Below, one piece after another: positions 1 to 12,447 of a DNA stretch of 64,000 bases. The position numbers and the translations under genes are program-made. Every line of letters starts with the position of its first letter. Position 1 is the stretch's first letter. The notes under the pieces were generated by a model that ran no database searches, was not told where the DNA came from, and was given only the letters and a program-made list of their open reading frames with translations. The DNA is from Ovis canadensis (Eukaryota > Chordata > Mammalia > Artiodactyla > Bovidae): positions 121,303,501 through 121,367,500 of the forward strand of contig NC_091727.1 of assembly GCF_042477335.2 (NCBI RefSeq), in the 5' to 3' direction.

Positions 1-1346
1 TTTCATGTATCTTGTCGCACTCTGTTTCCTGGACCAGTCTTTTCTTGCCTGAAAGCCAAGGAAGAATATATCTCATTCACTCAACCTCCATGACAGAAAA
101 ATTAATCAATTCCTACAGCATTAACTGCCCCTTCACTTCCTTCACCTCTTTGCTGACCAGTTCTTTCCTAAATAGAGTGCCTTTCAATCTCTGTTTTTGC
201 TCTCCTGTTCTTTGCCATCTGTAATTGGCCATCCATGCACTGGCTTATCTGTGAGTGAGTTGACACGTGCAGGAGTATTTCTTTTATGATCTACACCATC
301 CTCTAAAAATAGTTTGATTTTATAAAATGCAGCTACACCTAAGCATAACTAAAAAACACGTTGAAACAGAATTAAAACATGAACCACATTTCAGCTTTCT
401 TTTCCTCTCATCCCCATTCCTGCTCCATCGCAGTTGACCAGTCTTGCACATATCGTTGGATTGATCTTGACTGGGTGGCAAAAGAATGCACTTTAGTTTA
501 ATAAACCAACTCCTGCAGATGTTATTCCTCTGATATAATGGAATGCCTCAATCCAGATAAGCAGTTCATTTCTCCTTAAGAAGAGTCATGAGGATTGAGT
601 ACGTGGTGAGTAATACAGGTCAGTAAGATCAGATTGCCCCAAGGTTGCCCTCAAATCACACTGTCAGCACCTGGCTTCTCTGCATCTCAGAAAGCCTGTA
701 CAGGTAACCAGTATAAGACCTATGTCTTTCACACATCTGCTCAAGACAAGCTCATTTTTGGATGTTCCTCAGCTCTGAATTGCACTAAAGAAATATTGTC
801 CTTAGGATTCTAAATCTAGAGGAGGCAATGTGAGTGTCTTCTTACAAAGTGCTAATAGGTAGTCTGAGCACATGCTTATAAACCTGGGTCACAAATTTCA
901 GGGTGGCGAAACTTGGTTTTATCACTTTATACAAGACATCCAGATAATCACTATGGGGAAAATAGAATGTCTTGATTTAGTTGATAGTGCATCATTCACT
1001 ATTTTTCAAGATATTGGGTAGTAAAACTGACTTTTTTAATGTACAGTTCAATGAATTGTATTTTAAATTTTATATTATATGTAAAGTGGAGTCACTGTAA
1101 TCTTTTCAGGGCTAAATGCTTCTAAAGGATTTAATCCTGCCCTGCACTTCACAAATTTATAGGTTAAAATAAGTACTGAAGTTGGAGAATATTCAAGATA
1201 TCTCTCTACCATCTGTCACTTTACATTAAAACAAATTTAGAAATAGAATACTGAACAATGAGCCTCCATTTTCCTTCTTGTGTCACATGGTAACCTATGG
1301 TAATGAGTCCATTACATGATAAATGAATAAAAGAAATAATTTCCAG
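1..1346. other. Single-copy AT-rich DNA, nothing recognised
   Basis: No repeat family, gene or RNA that I recognise. A 70-codon frame at 12-224 has no domain, no conserved context and no upstream signal, and is best taken as chance. Confidence 0.6.
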
Positions 1347-1471
1347 GAATTCCCTGACATTCCAAGGGTTAAGACTAGGCACTTTCAGTCTTGCGGCCTG
1401 GGTTTGATCCCTGGTTGAGGAACTAGGATTCGGCAAGACATGCCAGGACAGCCAAATTAAAGGAAAGAAAG
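1347..1471 (+). repeat. CHR-2-like tRNA-derived SINE
   Basis: The sequence has the typical order of cetartiodactyl CHR SINEs: a GAATTCCCTG head, a 'cctgggtttgatccctgg' B-box-like block near 1400, a 'ggaactagga' block, and a short A-rich end. The 9-bp repeat aatttccag flanks it exactly at 1338-1346 and 1472-1480, which proves a retroposon insertion and fixes both ends. It is diverged, so old. Not a working tRNA gene. Confidence 0.8.
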
Positions 1472-1480
1472 AATTTCCAG

Positions 1481-2100
1481 AATTTTCAAAGATAACTGGC
1501 TCTGAAATGTGGAAGATTTCCTATTTGCCTTTAATCCAAGAAAATTTGTTTTTAAAATGGTGGAGGTGAGAAAACATAGTTTTGGTGATGTTGTGATATA
1601 TTAACATATATCTTACTTGAAACTTTGCATCATAAGTAGTTATTACCTTATTTTTCAATTTCCATTTTAGTGTAGCAGTTTGCACATAGGGCTAAAATGA
1701 TCTTTTTTTTTCAATGTTATTTTGACCTAGCACTTGAAAATAATGTTTACTAGCATCCAGTGTTCCACATACCCTATAGCAACTCTTTATTGAACAAAGA
1801 ATATTTATTCCAAGGTGGAATTCGAATCCATGCCTTCTACTTTGGAAAATTGAATTTAGTTCAATTTCATGAATCTTTATTAAGCATCTGTTATGTACAA
1901 GACATTGTTAGAAATTGAGACAGAGGTAAAGAGGAATAAGATGATACGTTCCTAAGCATATTGCATTTTATTATGTATCTCATTTATTATATTTGTTAGT
2001 TCATGTGCTTTTTTTTACCCCTTATGCCAGGAAATGTGCCTTATTTGACTTTGTATACAAGTGTTAAAACTATTTGTTGAACTGTGGTTTTAGCTAACTC
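1481..2100. other. Single-copy AT-rich DNA; possible ancient repeat scrap
   Basis: Nothing firm. Around 1870-1950 the text resembles the left part of the ancient repeat described at 13985-14196 ('tttattaagcatctgttatg' and following), but too diverged to assign. Confidence 0.45.
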
Positions 2101-2111
2101 AGTGACAAAGA

Positions 2112-4368
2112 TATAACCCATTATATCTACTATTGTGGGCAAGAATCCCTTAGAAGAAATGGAGTAGCCATCATACTCAACAAAAATGTCTGAAATGCAG
2201 TACTTGGATGCAGTTTCAAAAACGACAGAATGATCTCTGTTCGTTTCCAAGGCAAACTATTCAATATCAAATTAATCCAAGTCTATGCCCCAACCAGTAA
2301 TGCTGAAGAAGCTGAAGTTGAAAAGTTCTAAGACCTTCTAGAATTAACAACCAAAAAAGATGTACTTTTCATTATAGGGGACTAGAATGCAAAAATGGGA
2401 AGTCAAGAAATATCTGGAGTTACAGGTAAATTTGGCCTTGGAGTTCAGAATGAAGCAGGACAAAGGCTAATAGAGTTTTGCCAAGAGAATGCACTGGTCA
2501 TAGCAAACACCCTCTTCCAACAACACAAGAGAAGACTCTACACATGGACATCACCAGATGGTTGACACCAAAATCAGATTGATTATATTCTTTGCAGCCA
2601 GAGATGGAGAAGCTCTGTATAGTCAGCAAAAACAAGACCGGGAGCTGACTGTGGCTCAGATCATGAACTCCTTATTGCCAAATTCAGACTTAAACTGAAG
2701 AAAGTAGGGAAAACCACTAGACCATTCAGGTATGACCTAAATCAAATCCCTTATGATTATACAGTGGAAGTAAGAAATAGATTTGAGGTATTAGATCTGA
2801 TAGTCAGAGTGTCTGAAGAACTATGGACACCGGTCCTTGACATTGTACAGGAGGCAGGGATCAAGACAATCCCCAAGAAAAAAAGAAATGCAAAAAGGAA
2901 AATGGTTGTCTGAGGAGGCCTTACAAATAGCTGACAAAAGAAGAAAAGTGAAAGGCAAAGGAGAAAAGGAAAGATATATCCATTTGAATGCAGAGTTCTA
3001 AAGAATAGCAAGGAGAGATAAGAAAGCCTTCCTCAGTGATTAATGCAAACAAATAGAGGAAAACAATAGAATGGGAAAGACTAGCGGTCTCTTCAAGAAA
3101 ATTAGAGATACTAAGGGAATATTTCATGCAAAGATGGGCACAATAAAGGACAGAAATGGTGTGGACCTAACAGAAGCAGAGGTGGCAAGAATACACAGAA
3201 GAACTATACACAAAAAATCTTCAAGACCCAGATAATCACAATGGTGTGATCAGTCATCTAGAGCTAGACGTCCTGAAATACAAAGTCAACTGGGCCTTAG
3301 AGAGCATCACTACGAACAAAGCTAGTGGAGGTGATGGAATTCCAGTAGAGCTATTTCAAATTAAAAGAAGATGCTGTGAAAGTGCTGCTCAGCAGTGACC
3401 ACCAGACTAGAAAATGTCAGTTTTCATTTCAGTCACTAAGAAAGGCAATGACAAAGAATGCTGAAACTGCTGCACAATTGCACTCACCTCACACACTAGC
3501 AATGTAATGTTCAAAATTCTCCAAGCCAGGCTTCAACAGTATGTGAACTGTGAACTTCCAGATGTTCAAGCTGGATTTAGAAAAGGCAGAGGTACTAGAG
3601 ATCTAATTGCCAACATCTATTGGATCATCAAAAAAGCAAGAGAGTTCCAGAAAAATACCTACTTCTGCTTTATTGACTATGCCAAAGCCTTTGACTGTGT
3701 GGATCACAACAAACTGTGGCAAATTCTGAAAGAGCTGGGAATACCAGACCACCTGACCTGCCTCCTGAGAAATCTGTATGCAAGTCAGGAAGCAACAGTT
3801 AGAACTGGACATAGAACAACAGACTGGTTCCAAATTGGGAAAGGAGTACGTCAAGGCTGAATATTGTCACCCTGCTTGTTTAACTTATATGCAGAATACA
3901 TCATGAGAAATGCTGGGCTGGAGGAAGCACAAGCTGGAATCAAGATTGCTGGGAGAAATATCAATAACCTCAGATATGCAGATGACATCACCCTTATTGC
4001 AGAAAGGGAAGAAGAAATAAAGAGCCGCTTGATGAAAGTGAAAGAGGAGCATGAATTAGTTGGCTTAAAATTTAACATTCAAAAAATGAAGATCATGGCA
4101 TCTGGTCCCATCACTTCATTTCAAATAGATGGGGAAACAGTGGAAACAGTGACGGACTTTATTTTGGGGGGCTCCAAGATCACCACAGATGGTGACTGCA
4201 GCCATGAAATGAAAAGACACTTGCTCCTTGGAAGAAAAGTTATGACCAACCTAGACAGCATATTGAAAAGCAGAGACATTACTTTGCCAACAAACGTCCA
4301 TTTAGTCAAGGTCATGGTTTTTCCAGTAGTTGTGTATGGATGTGAGATTTGGACTATAAAGAAAACTG
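2112..4368 (+). mobile_element. BovB LINE (RTE type), 5' part of outer copy
   Basis: Sense BovB, 5'-truncated inside the endonuclease region and decayed by many stops and frameshifts. Conceptual translation gives the BovB endonuclease (YAPTSNAEEAEV near 2290; CGSDHELLIAKF near 2650) and reverse transcriptase (AGFRKGRGTRD near 3575; FIDYAKAFDCVDHNKLW near 3670; RYADD near 3970). The copy stops abruptly at 4368, where an L1 was inserted, and resumes at 12057. The whole outer element, 2112 to about 12447, is flanked by an 11-bp target duplication with one mismatch (agtgacaaaga at 2101-2111, agtgacacaga at 12448-12458). It is the oldest layer of the nested tower. Confidence 0.93.
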
Positions 4369-4454
4369 TGGGGCATGCAGAAGATAGTGGAGGAATACGA
4401 CAGGGAGACCACTTTCTCCCCCACAAATTCATCGAAAGAACATTTAAAAGCTGA
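3507..4454 (+). pseudogene. BovB reverse transcriptase remnant
   Basis: Two adjoining open stretches in one frame, 3507-3860 and 3864-4454, separated by a single TGA at 3858-3860. They cover RT fingers/palm: FRKGRGTRD, motif A FIDYAKAFDCVD, SPCLFNLYAEY and motif C YADD followed by ITLIAEREEE, so the catalytic aspartates are still present. In intact BovB the residue after YADD is usually T. The last ~25 codons (after 4368) are read from the inserted L1, not from BovB. Not expressed as far as can be seen; it lacks both ends of the protein. Confidence 0.85.
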
Positions 4455-5528
4455 GCAAATTCCACAAAAGAACTTCTGAATGCTGGCAGAGTTCACCAGG
4501 CACCCAGAAAGGCAGCCCATTGTCTTCAAAAGGAGAGAGAAGAAATCCAGCTCCACCCACTAGAACACTGATGCAAGCTTCCCTAACCAGGAAACCTTGA
4601 AAAGCTATGTCCAACCCCACCCACAGGGAGGAACTTCCACAATAAAGAGAAACCACAAAAACTTCCAGCATACAGAAAGGCCACCCCAAACACAGCAACC
4701 TAAACAAGATGAAAAGGCAGAGAAGTACTCAGCCGGTAAAGGAGCATGATAAATGCCCACCAAACCAAACAAAAGAAGAGGAGATAGGGATTCTACCTGA
4801 AAAGGAATTCAGAATAATGATAGTAAAAATGATCCAAAATCTTGAAAACAAAATGGAGTTACAGATAAATAGCCTGGAGACAAGGATTGAGAAGATGCAA
4901 GAAATGTTTAAAAAGGACCTAGAAGAAATAAAAAAGAGTCAATCAATAATGAATAATGCAATAAATAAGATTTTAAAAAAACACTCTGAAGGGAACCAAC
5001 AGTAGAATAACAGAGGCAGAAGATAGGATAAGTGAGGTAAAAGATAGAATGGTGGAAATCAATGAAGCAGAGAGGAAGAAAGAAAAAAGAATTAAAAGAA
5101 ATGAGGAAAACCTCAGAGACCTCTGGGACAATGTCAAACGCCCCAACATTCAAATCATAGGAGTCACAGAAGAAGAAGACAAAAAGAAAGGCCATGAGAA
5201 AATACTTGAGGCGATAATAGTTGAAAACTTCTCTAAAATGGGGAAGGAAATAGTCACTCAAGTCCAAGAAAATCAGAGTCCCAAAGAGGATAAACCCAAG
5301 GTGAAATACCCCAAGACACATATTAATCAAATTAACAAAGATCAGACACAAAGAACAAATATTAAAAGCAGCAAGGGAAAGACAACAAATAACACACAAG
5401 GGGATTCCCATAAGGATAACAGCTGATCATTCAATAGAAACTCTTCAGGACAGGAGGGATTGGCAAGACATACTTAAAGTGATGAAAGAGAAAAACCTAC
5501 AATCCAGATTACTGTACCCAGCAAGGAT

Positions 5529-6587
5529 TGCCGGGAGCCAGGTGAGGAACTCCGCCCATGGCAAAGGTCATGAGGAAGGAGGCGTGGCATACGCAAAGGC
5601 AGGATTGAGCCTCAGGAAACACCCTGTTCCTGAGCATCTACCCCCAAAACCAGTCTGCCTACTTTACTGCTTTATGCTCTCACCTATACCTCTGACTTAT
5701 GGGGAGCTGTCCCCCACCGCCTCTCTTGGAGAAGGAGTTAACTTACAGCTCCAGTTAATAAAAATTCCTGGGCGTGACAAGGGTGTCTCAGGTCAAACCT
5801 ATCTGCTGGCAGACTAGCTTGTGTGACAGGATTATCCACACTCTTGCTACTATGTACATGATTGTTTACAACCTCTCAACCATAAATAGCACAAAGAGTT
5901 TGGAGTATTTTGAAAGTCTTAGTTAGCATTGGGTTTTTCTAAAGATAAAAATCATGTTGGTGAAGGGTTTTTCATGTGTTGGGCCAATATTTGCTGCTAA
6001 GTCTCCATATTCCCTGCCCTTATACACATATATAACTAGCATATAGGAGAAATAAGTATTAACCTTTGATATTAATCATGTTAAACCTTAGGCTAAGTAA
6101 ATTCCTTTCTTGAATATAACCCCCTGCACCCTCACCCTATAAGCACCTTCACCCTATAGGAATGCAACTTTATCTGGTACCTTCGGAAGGTGGCACCTGG
6201 TTTAAGAAAAAAATCACCCCTGGAAAAAATAAGTTTTCTGGTTGACTGACCGTTATCATAAAGAAAGGGTCATAAAGTATTAGTAGGCCCCTGGCCAGAA
6301 GATGATGTAAAACCCCTAAGACCTTTTATATGAAGCACCTGATTTTGATAAAGGTCAGGTCTGCTGACCCCATGTGACTTTGTATTCTATCTCTATAACA
6401 AAAAGTATATAAGCAAACCTGAAATAAAGAAAACAGACCAGTTCCTGGAAAGACTGGTTTCACGCGTGTGGTCTTTTCTCGTTCTCTTCTTTTCTGGCTG
6501 AATTCCCATCTGGAGTGTGGAGGCTCACCATGTATACTTACTTGCCCTGGCTTCTAAGACCCATGCAAGAGGCCACCGGCGCCCATT
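5529..6587 (+). mobile_element. Solo LTR of an endogenous retrovirus
   Basis: About 1,059 bp inserted into L1 ORF1. The 6-bp direct repeat aaggat lies at 5523-5528 and 6588-6593, exactly at the two breaks, and the insert begins with TG. Orientation is + because a TATA-like tatataag (6406-6413) precedes an AATAAA poly(A) signal (6423-6428), followed by a short T/C-rich segment (about 6470-6500). No gag, pol or env text is present, so this is a recombined solo LTR. The 6-bp duplication and promoter layout suggest an ERV2/betaretrovirus-like group. The exact family and the 3' end (CA at 6584-6585 or CATT at 6584-6587) are not certain. Confidence 0.8.
6406..6428 (+). promoter_or_regulatory. LTR TATA-like box and AATAAA poly(A) signal
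   Basis: A tatataag motif at 6406-6413 is followed only 9 bases later by aataaa at 6423-6428. If the TATA-like box sets the start site 25-30 bases downstream (about 6435), the poly(A) signal lies upstream of the cap site, in U3. That arrangement implies a short R region, as in mouse mammary tumour virus-like LTRs. Activity is not known. Confidence 0.55.
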
Positions 6588-9500
6588 AAGGATCTCATCC
6601 AAATATGAAGGAGAAATCAAAAGCTTTACAGACAAGCAAAAGCTGAGAGAATTCACCACCGCCAAACCAGCTCTTCAACAAATGCTAAAGAATCTTCTCT
6701 AGACAGGAAACACAGAAAAGGTGTATAAACTTGAACCCAGAACAACAAAGTAAATGGCAATGGGATCATACTTATCAATAATTACCTTGAATGTAAATGG
6801 GTTGAATGCCCCAACCAAAAGACAAAGACTGGCTGAAAGGATACAAAAACAAGACCCCTATATATGTTGTCTACAAGAGACCCACCTCAAAACAAGGGAC
6901 ACATACAGACTGAAAGTGAAGGGCTGGAAAAAGTTATTTCACACAAATGGAGACCAAAAGAAAGCAGGAGTAGCAATACTCATATCAGATAAAATAGACT
7001 TTGAAATAAAGGCTGTGAAAAGAGACAAAGAAGGACACTACATAATGATCAAAGGATCACTCCAAGAAGAAGATATAATAATTATAAATATATATGCACC
7101 CAACATAGGAGCACGACAATATGTAATGTAAATGCTAACAAGTATGAAAAGGGAAATTAACAATAACACAATAATAGTGGGAGACTTTAATACCCCACTC
7201 ACATCTATGGATAGATAAACTAAACAGAAAATTAACATGGAAACACAAACTTTAAATGATACAATGGACCAGTTAGACCTAACTGATATCTATAGGACAT
7301 CTCACCCCAAAAGAATGAATTTCACCTTTTTCTCAAGTGCACATGGAACCTTTTGCAGGATAGATCACATCCTGGGCCATAAATCTAGCCTTGATAAATT
7401 AAAAAAAATCATTCCAACCATCTTTTCTGACCACAATGCAGTAAGATTAGATGTCAATTACAGGAAAAGAGACTATTTAAAATTCCAACATATGGAAGCT
7501 AAATAACACGCTTCTGAATAACCAACAAAGCACATAAGATATCAAAAAAGAAGTCAAAATATGCATAGAAATGAATGAAAATGAAAAGACAACAACCCAA
7601 ACCCTTTGGGACACTGTAAAAGCAATGCTAAGGGGAAGGGTCATAGCAATAGAAGCTTACCTCAAGAAATAAGAAAAAAGTCAAATAAATAACCTAACTC
7701 TACACCTAAAACAACTAGAAAAGGAAGAAATGAAAAACCCCAGGGTTAGTAGAAGGAAAGAAATCTTAAAAATTATGGCAGAAATAAATGCAAAAGAAAC
7801 AAAAGAGACCATGGCAAAAATCAACAAAGCTAAAAGCTGGTTCTTTGAGAAGATAAAATTAACAAACCATTAGCCAGACTCATCAAGAAACAAAGCGAGA
7901 AGAATCATAACAACAAAATTAGAAATGAAAATGGAGAAATAACAGACAACACAGAAATACAAAGTATCATAAGAGACTACTATCAGCAATTATATGCCAA
8001 TAAAATGGACAACTTGGAAGAAATGGACAAATTTTTTTAAAATTATAACTTTCCAAAACTGAATCAAGAAGAATTAGAAAATCATAACAGACTCATCACA
8101 AGCATGGAAATTAAAACTCTAGTCAGAAATCTTCCAGCAAACAAAAACCAAGGACCAGATGGCTTCACAGCTGAATTCTACCCAAAGTTTAGAGAAGAGC
8201 TAACACCTATCTTACTCAAAGTCTTCCAGAAAATTGCAGAGGAAGGTAAACTGCCAAACTCATTCTATGAGGCCACCATCACCCTAGTACCAAAACCTGA
8301 CAAAGATGCCACAAAAAAAGAAAAACTACAGACCAATAACACTGATGAACATAGATACAAAAATCCTTAACAAAATCCCAGCAAACAGAATCCAACAACA
8401 TATTAAAAAGGTCATGCATCATGACCAAGTGAGCTTTATCCCAGGGATGCAAGAATTCTTTGATATCTGCAAATCAATCAATGTAACACACCACATTAAC
8501 AAATTTAAAGATAAAAATCATATGATTATCTCAATAGATGCAGAGACAGCCTTTGACAAAATTCAACATCCATTTATGATAAATACCCTCCAGAAAGCAG
8601 GCATAGAAGGAACATATCTCAACATAATAAAAGCTGTATATGACAAACCCACAGCAAACATTATCCTCAGTGGGGAAAAATTGAAAGCATTTCCCCTAAA
8701 GTCAGGAACAAGACAAGGGTGTCCACTCTCACCACTACTATTCAGCATAGTTTTGGAAGTTTTGGCAACAGCAACCAGCGAAGAAAAAGAAATAAAAGGA
8801 ATCCAGAATGCAAAAGAAGAAGTGAAACTCTTACTGTTTGCAGATGACATGATGCTCTACATAGAAAATCCTAAAGACTCCACCAGAAAATTGTTAGAGC
8901 TAATCAATTAATATAGTAAAGTTGAGGGATATAAAATTAACACACAGAAATCCCTTACATTCCTATACACTACCAATGAGAAAACAAAAAGAGAAATTAA
9001 GGAAACAACGCCATTCACCATTGCAACAAAAAGAATAAAATACTTAGGAATATATCTATCTAAAGAAACAAAAGAGCTATATATAGAAAAGTATAAAACA
9101 CTGATGAAAGAAATCGAAGATGACACGAATGGATGGAGAAATATACCATATTCATGGATTGGAAGAATTAATAAAGTGAAAATTAGTATACTACCTAAAG
9201 CAATCTATAGATTCAATGCAATCCTTATCAAGCTACTGATGGTATTTTTCACAGAACTAGAACAAATAATTTCACAGTTTGCTTGGAAACACATAAAACC
9301 TCGAATAGCCAAAGCAATCTTGAGAAAGAAGAATGGAACTGGAGGAATCAACCTGCATGACTTCAGGCTTTACTACAAAGCCACAGTCATCAAGACAGTA
9401 TGGAACTGGCACAAAGACAGAGATATAGATCAATGGAAACAAAATAGAAAGCCTAGAGATAAATCCAAGCACCTATGGACACCTTATCTTTGACAAAGGA

Positions 9501-10245
9501 GGCAAGAATGTACAATGGAGAAAAGACAATCTCTTTATCAAGTGGTGCTGGGAAAACTGGTCAACAATTTGTAAAAGAATGAAACTAGAACATTTTCTAA
9601 CACCATAAACAAAAATAAACTCAAAATGGATTAAGGATCTAAATGTAAGACCAGAAACTATAAAACTCCTAGAGGAAAACAAAGGCAAAACACTCTCTGA
9701 ACATAAATCATAGCAGGATCCTCAATGACAGCCTCTCAGAGTAATGGAAATTAAAGCAAAAATAAACAAATGGAATCTAATTAAACTTAAAAGCTTTTGC
9801 ACAATGAAGAAAACTATAAGCAAGGTGCAAAGATAGCCTTCAGAATGGGAGAAAATAATAGCAAATGAAGCAACTGAAAAAGAATTAATCTCAAAAATAT
9901 ACAAGCTACTCCTGCAGCTCAATTCCAAAAAAATAAATGACCCAATCAAAAAATGGGCCAAAGAACTAAACAGACATTTCTCCAAAGAAGACATACAGTT
10001 GGCTAACAAACACATGAAAAGATGCTCAACATTATCAGAGAAATGCAAATCAAAACCACAATGAGGTACCATCTCATGCCAGTCTGAGTGGCTGCTAGCC
10101 AAAAGTCTACAACCAAAAGATGCTGGAAAGGGTGTGGAGGAAAGCGAACCCTCTTACGTACACTGTTGGTGGGAATGCAAACTAGTACAGCCACTATGGA
10201 GAACAGTGTGGAGATTCCTTCAAAAACTGAAAATAGGACTGCCTT

Positions 10246-10331
10246 GCTGCTGCTGCTGCTGCTGAGTCGCTTCAGTCGTGCCCGACTCTGTGCGACCCCA
10301 TAACAGCAGCCCACAAGGCTCCGCTGCCCCG
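10246..10331 (-). repeat. Bov-A SINE, 5'-truncated
   Basis: On the + strand it reads (GCT)n, then 'gagtcgcttcagtcgtg' and 'cgactctgtgcgacccc', the reverse of the Bov-A end with its (AGC)n tail. A perfect 10-bp target duplication ggactgcctt lies at 10236-10245 and 10332-10341. The missing right side is the 5' end, as expected for truncated reverse transcription. Confidence 0.92.
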
Positions 10332-10422
10332 GGACTGCCTTATGACCCAGCAATCCCACTGCTGGGCATACACACCGAGGAAACAAGAAAAGAAAGAGAC
10401 ACGTGTCCCCCAGTGTTCATCA

Positions 10423-11455
10423 GTTCAGTTCAGTTCCTCAGACGTGTCCGACTCTTTGCGACCCCATGAATTGCAGCACACCAGGCCTCCCTGTCCATCA
10501 CCAACTCCCGGAGCTCACTCAGACTCACGTCCATCGAGTCAGTGATGCCACCCAGCCATCGCATCCTCTGTCCCCTTCTCCTCCTGCCCCCAATCCCTCC
10601 CAGCATCAGAGTCTTTTCCAATGAGTCAGCTCTTCGCATGAGGTATCCAAAGTACTGGAGTTTCAGCTTCAGCATCATTCCCTCCAAAGAAATCCCAGGG
10701 CTGATCTCCTTCAGAATGGACTGCTTGGATCTCCTTCCAGTCCAAGGGACTCTCAAGAGTCTTCTCCAACACCACAGTTCAAAAGCATCAGTTCTTCGGC
10801 GCTCAGCCTCCTTAACAGTCCAACTCTCACATCCATACATGACTACTGGAAAAACTATAGCCTTGACTAGATGGACCTTTGTTGGCAAAGTAATGTCTGC
10901 TTTTGAATATGCTATCTAGGTTGGTCATAACTTTTCTTCCAAGGAGTAAACATCTTTTAATTTCATGGCTGCAGTCACCATCTGCAGTGATTTTGGAGCC
11001 CAGAAAAATAAAGTCTGACACTGTTTCCACTGTTTCCCCATCTATTTCCCATAGAGTGATGGGACCAGATGCCATGATCTTCGTTTTCTGAATGTTGAGC
11101 TTTAAGCCAACTTTTTCACTCTCCTCTTCCACTTTCATCAAGAAGCTTTTTAGTTCCCCTTCACTTTCTGCCATAAGGGTGGTGTCACCTGCATATCTGA
11201 GGTTCTTGATATTTCTCCCAGCAATCTTGATTCCAGCTTGTGCTTCTTCCAGCCCAGCGTTTCTCATGATGTGCTCTGCATAGAAGTTAAATAAGCAGGG
11301 TGACAATATACAGCCTTGATGTACTCCTTTTCCTATTTGGAACCAGTCTGTTGTTCCATGTCCAGTTCTAACTGTTGCTTCCTGACCTGCATATAGGTTT
11401 TTCAAGAGGCAGGTCAGGTGATCTGGCATTCCCATCTCTTTCGGAATTTTCCATA
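10423..11455 (-). mobile_element. BovB LINE 3' part, antisense, inside L1
   Basis: About 1.03 kb of BovB with its (TTCAG)n-type tail at the left and a 5' truncation in the reverse transcriptase at the right. The 8-bp duplication gttcatca flanks it exactly (10415-10422 and 11456-11463). The minus-strand frames 10827-11498 and 10430-10888 hold GTTDWFQIGKGVHQGC, SPCLFNFYAEH and the C-terminal [18 protein letters not shown]. Motif C reads YAGD rather than YADD, a lost catalytic Asp. Confidence 0.95.
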
Positions 11456-12056
11456 GTTCATCATAGCACTGTTTATAATAGCCAGGACAAGGAGGCAACC
11501 TAGATGTCCGTCAGCAGATGAATGTATAAGAAAGCTGTGGTACATATACACAATGGAGCATTACTCAGCCATTAAAAAGAATGTATTTGAATCAGTTCTA
11601 ATGAGGTAGATAAAACTGGAGCCTGTTATACAGAGTGAAGTAAGTCAGAATGAAAAACACCAATACAGTATACTAATGTATATAAATGGAATTTAGGACG
11701 GTGGTAATGATTACCCTATATGTGAGACAGCAAAAGAGACACAGATGTATAGAACTTTCTTTTGGACTCTGTGGGAGAAGGCAAGGGTGGGATGATTTTA
11801 GAGAATAGCATTGAAACATGTATATTATCATATGTGAAACAGATCACCAGTCCAGGTTTGATGCATGAGAAAGTGCTCAGGGCTGGTGCACTGGGATGAC
11901 CCTGAAGGATAGGATGGGGAGGCAGTTTGGAGGGGGGTCAGGATGGGGAACACATGTACACACATGGCTGATTCATGTGAATGTATGGCAAAACCCACTA
12001 CAATATTATAAAGTAATTAGCCTCCAATTAAAATAAATTAAAAAAAGAAAAAGGTT

Positions 12057-12447
12057 AGCACCAATAAATTGATACTTTTGAACTCTGGTGTTGGAGAAGA
12101 CTCTTGAGAGTCCCTTGGACAGCAAGGAGATCTAACCAGTCCATCCTAAAGGAGATCAGTCCTGGGTGTTCATTGGAAGGCCTGATACTCTAGCTGAAAC
12201 TCCAATACTTTGGCCACCTGATGTGAAGAACTGACTCATTTGAAAAGATCCTTATGCTGGGAAAGATTGAAGGCGGGAGGAGAAGGGGACTACAGAGGAT
12301 GAGATGGTTGGATGGCATCACTGATTCAATGGACATGAGTTTGTGTATACTCTGGGAGTTGGTGATGGACAGGGGGGCCTGGCATGCTGCAGTCCGTGGG
12401 GTCACAAAGAGTTGGACACGACTGAGTGACTGAACTGAACTGAACTG
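12057..12447 (+). mobile_element. BovB LINE, 3' end of the outer copy
   Basis: Continues the BovB that stopped at 4368 (agcacc, then the C-terminal region) and ends with the BovB tail 'gactgagtgactgaactg'. The duplicate agtgacacaga at 12448-12458 pairs with 2101-2111. Confidence 0.92.

Larger units (their letters stand above)
4709..6702 (+). pseudogene. L1 ORF1 (RNA-binding chaperone) remnant, interrupted by LTR
   Basis: L1 ORF1 encodes the trimeric nucleic-acid chaperone that coats L1 RNA. Visible parts: a basic N-terminus from ATG 4709; a heptad-rich segment around codons 45-95 (ILPEKEF then MIQNLENKMELQI); an RRM-like part after 5049 (NLRDLWDNVKRPNIQIIGV); and a C-terminal part (MKEKNLQSRLLYPARI, then KLREFTTAKPALQQ) ending at the stop at 6702. 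Frameshifts separate the segment ending about 5005, the one from 5049 and the one from 5479. A solo LTR at 5529-6587 interrupts the C-terminal part. Clearly non-functional. Confidence 0.88.
6754..11696 (+). pseudogene. L1 ORF2 endonuclease/reverse transcriptase remnant
   Basis: ORF2 supplies the target-nicking endonuclease and the reverse transcriptase. Visible in order: endonuclease start MAMGSYLSIITLNVNGLN (6754), QETHL, NIYAPN, then a stop at 7129-7131; IVGDFNTPL (about 7178); SDHNAVRLD (about 7425); RT text [12 protein letters not shown] (8155), a frameshift near 8310, [11 protein letters not shown], motif [29 protein letters not shown], motif C FADDMMLY (8840); and a cysteine-rich segment with CWKGCG (about 10120). 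The normal stop appears to be the tag at 11694-11696. Several stops and frameshifts plus Bov-A and BovB insertions make it inactive. Confidence 0.88.
4369..12043 (+). mobile_element. L1 LINE (ruminant type), long copy split by three later insertions
   Basis: Sense L1 with part of the 5' UTR (4369-4708), ORF1, ORF2, 3' UTR and an A-rich tail ending about 12050. It lies inside the outer BovB: the host text breaks after 'aaagaaaactg' (4358-4368) and resumes at 12057 after 'aaagaaaaagg', so a degraded target duplication with 8 shared leading bases flanks it. Later insertions in it are a solo LTR (5529-6587), a Bov-A SINE (10246-10331) and an antisense BovB (10423-11455). About 5.5 kb is L1 once these are removed, close to full length. 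Both frames are broken, so it is not autonomous. Confidence 0.93.

Noticed and set aside
12..224. 70-codon open frame at the window edge
   Set aside because: No domain, no conserved neighbour and no upstream signal; expected by chance in 64 kb.
5529..6587. A provirus with coding capacity
   Set aside because: Only LTR-type sequence lies between the two aaggat repeats; L1 text resumes directly on both sides.
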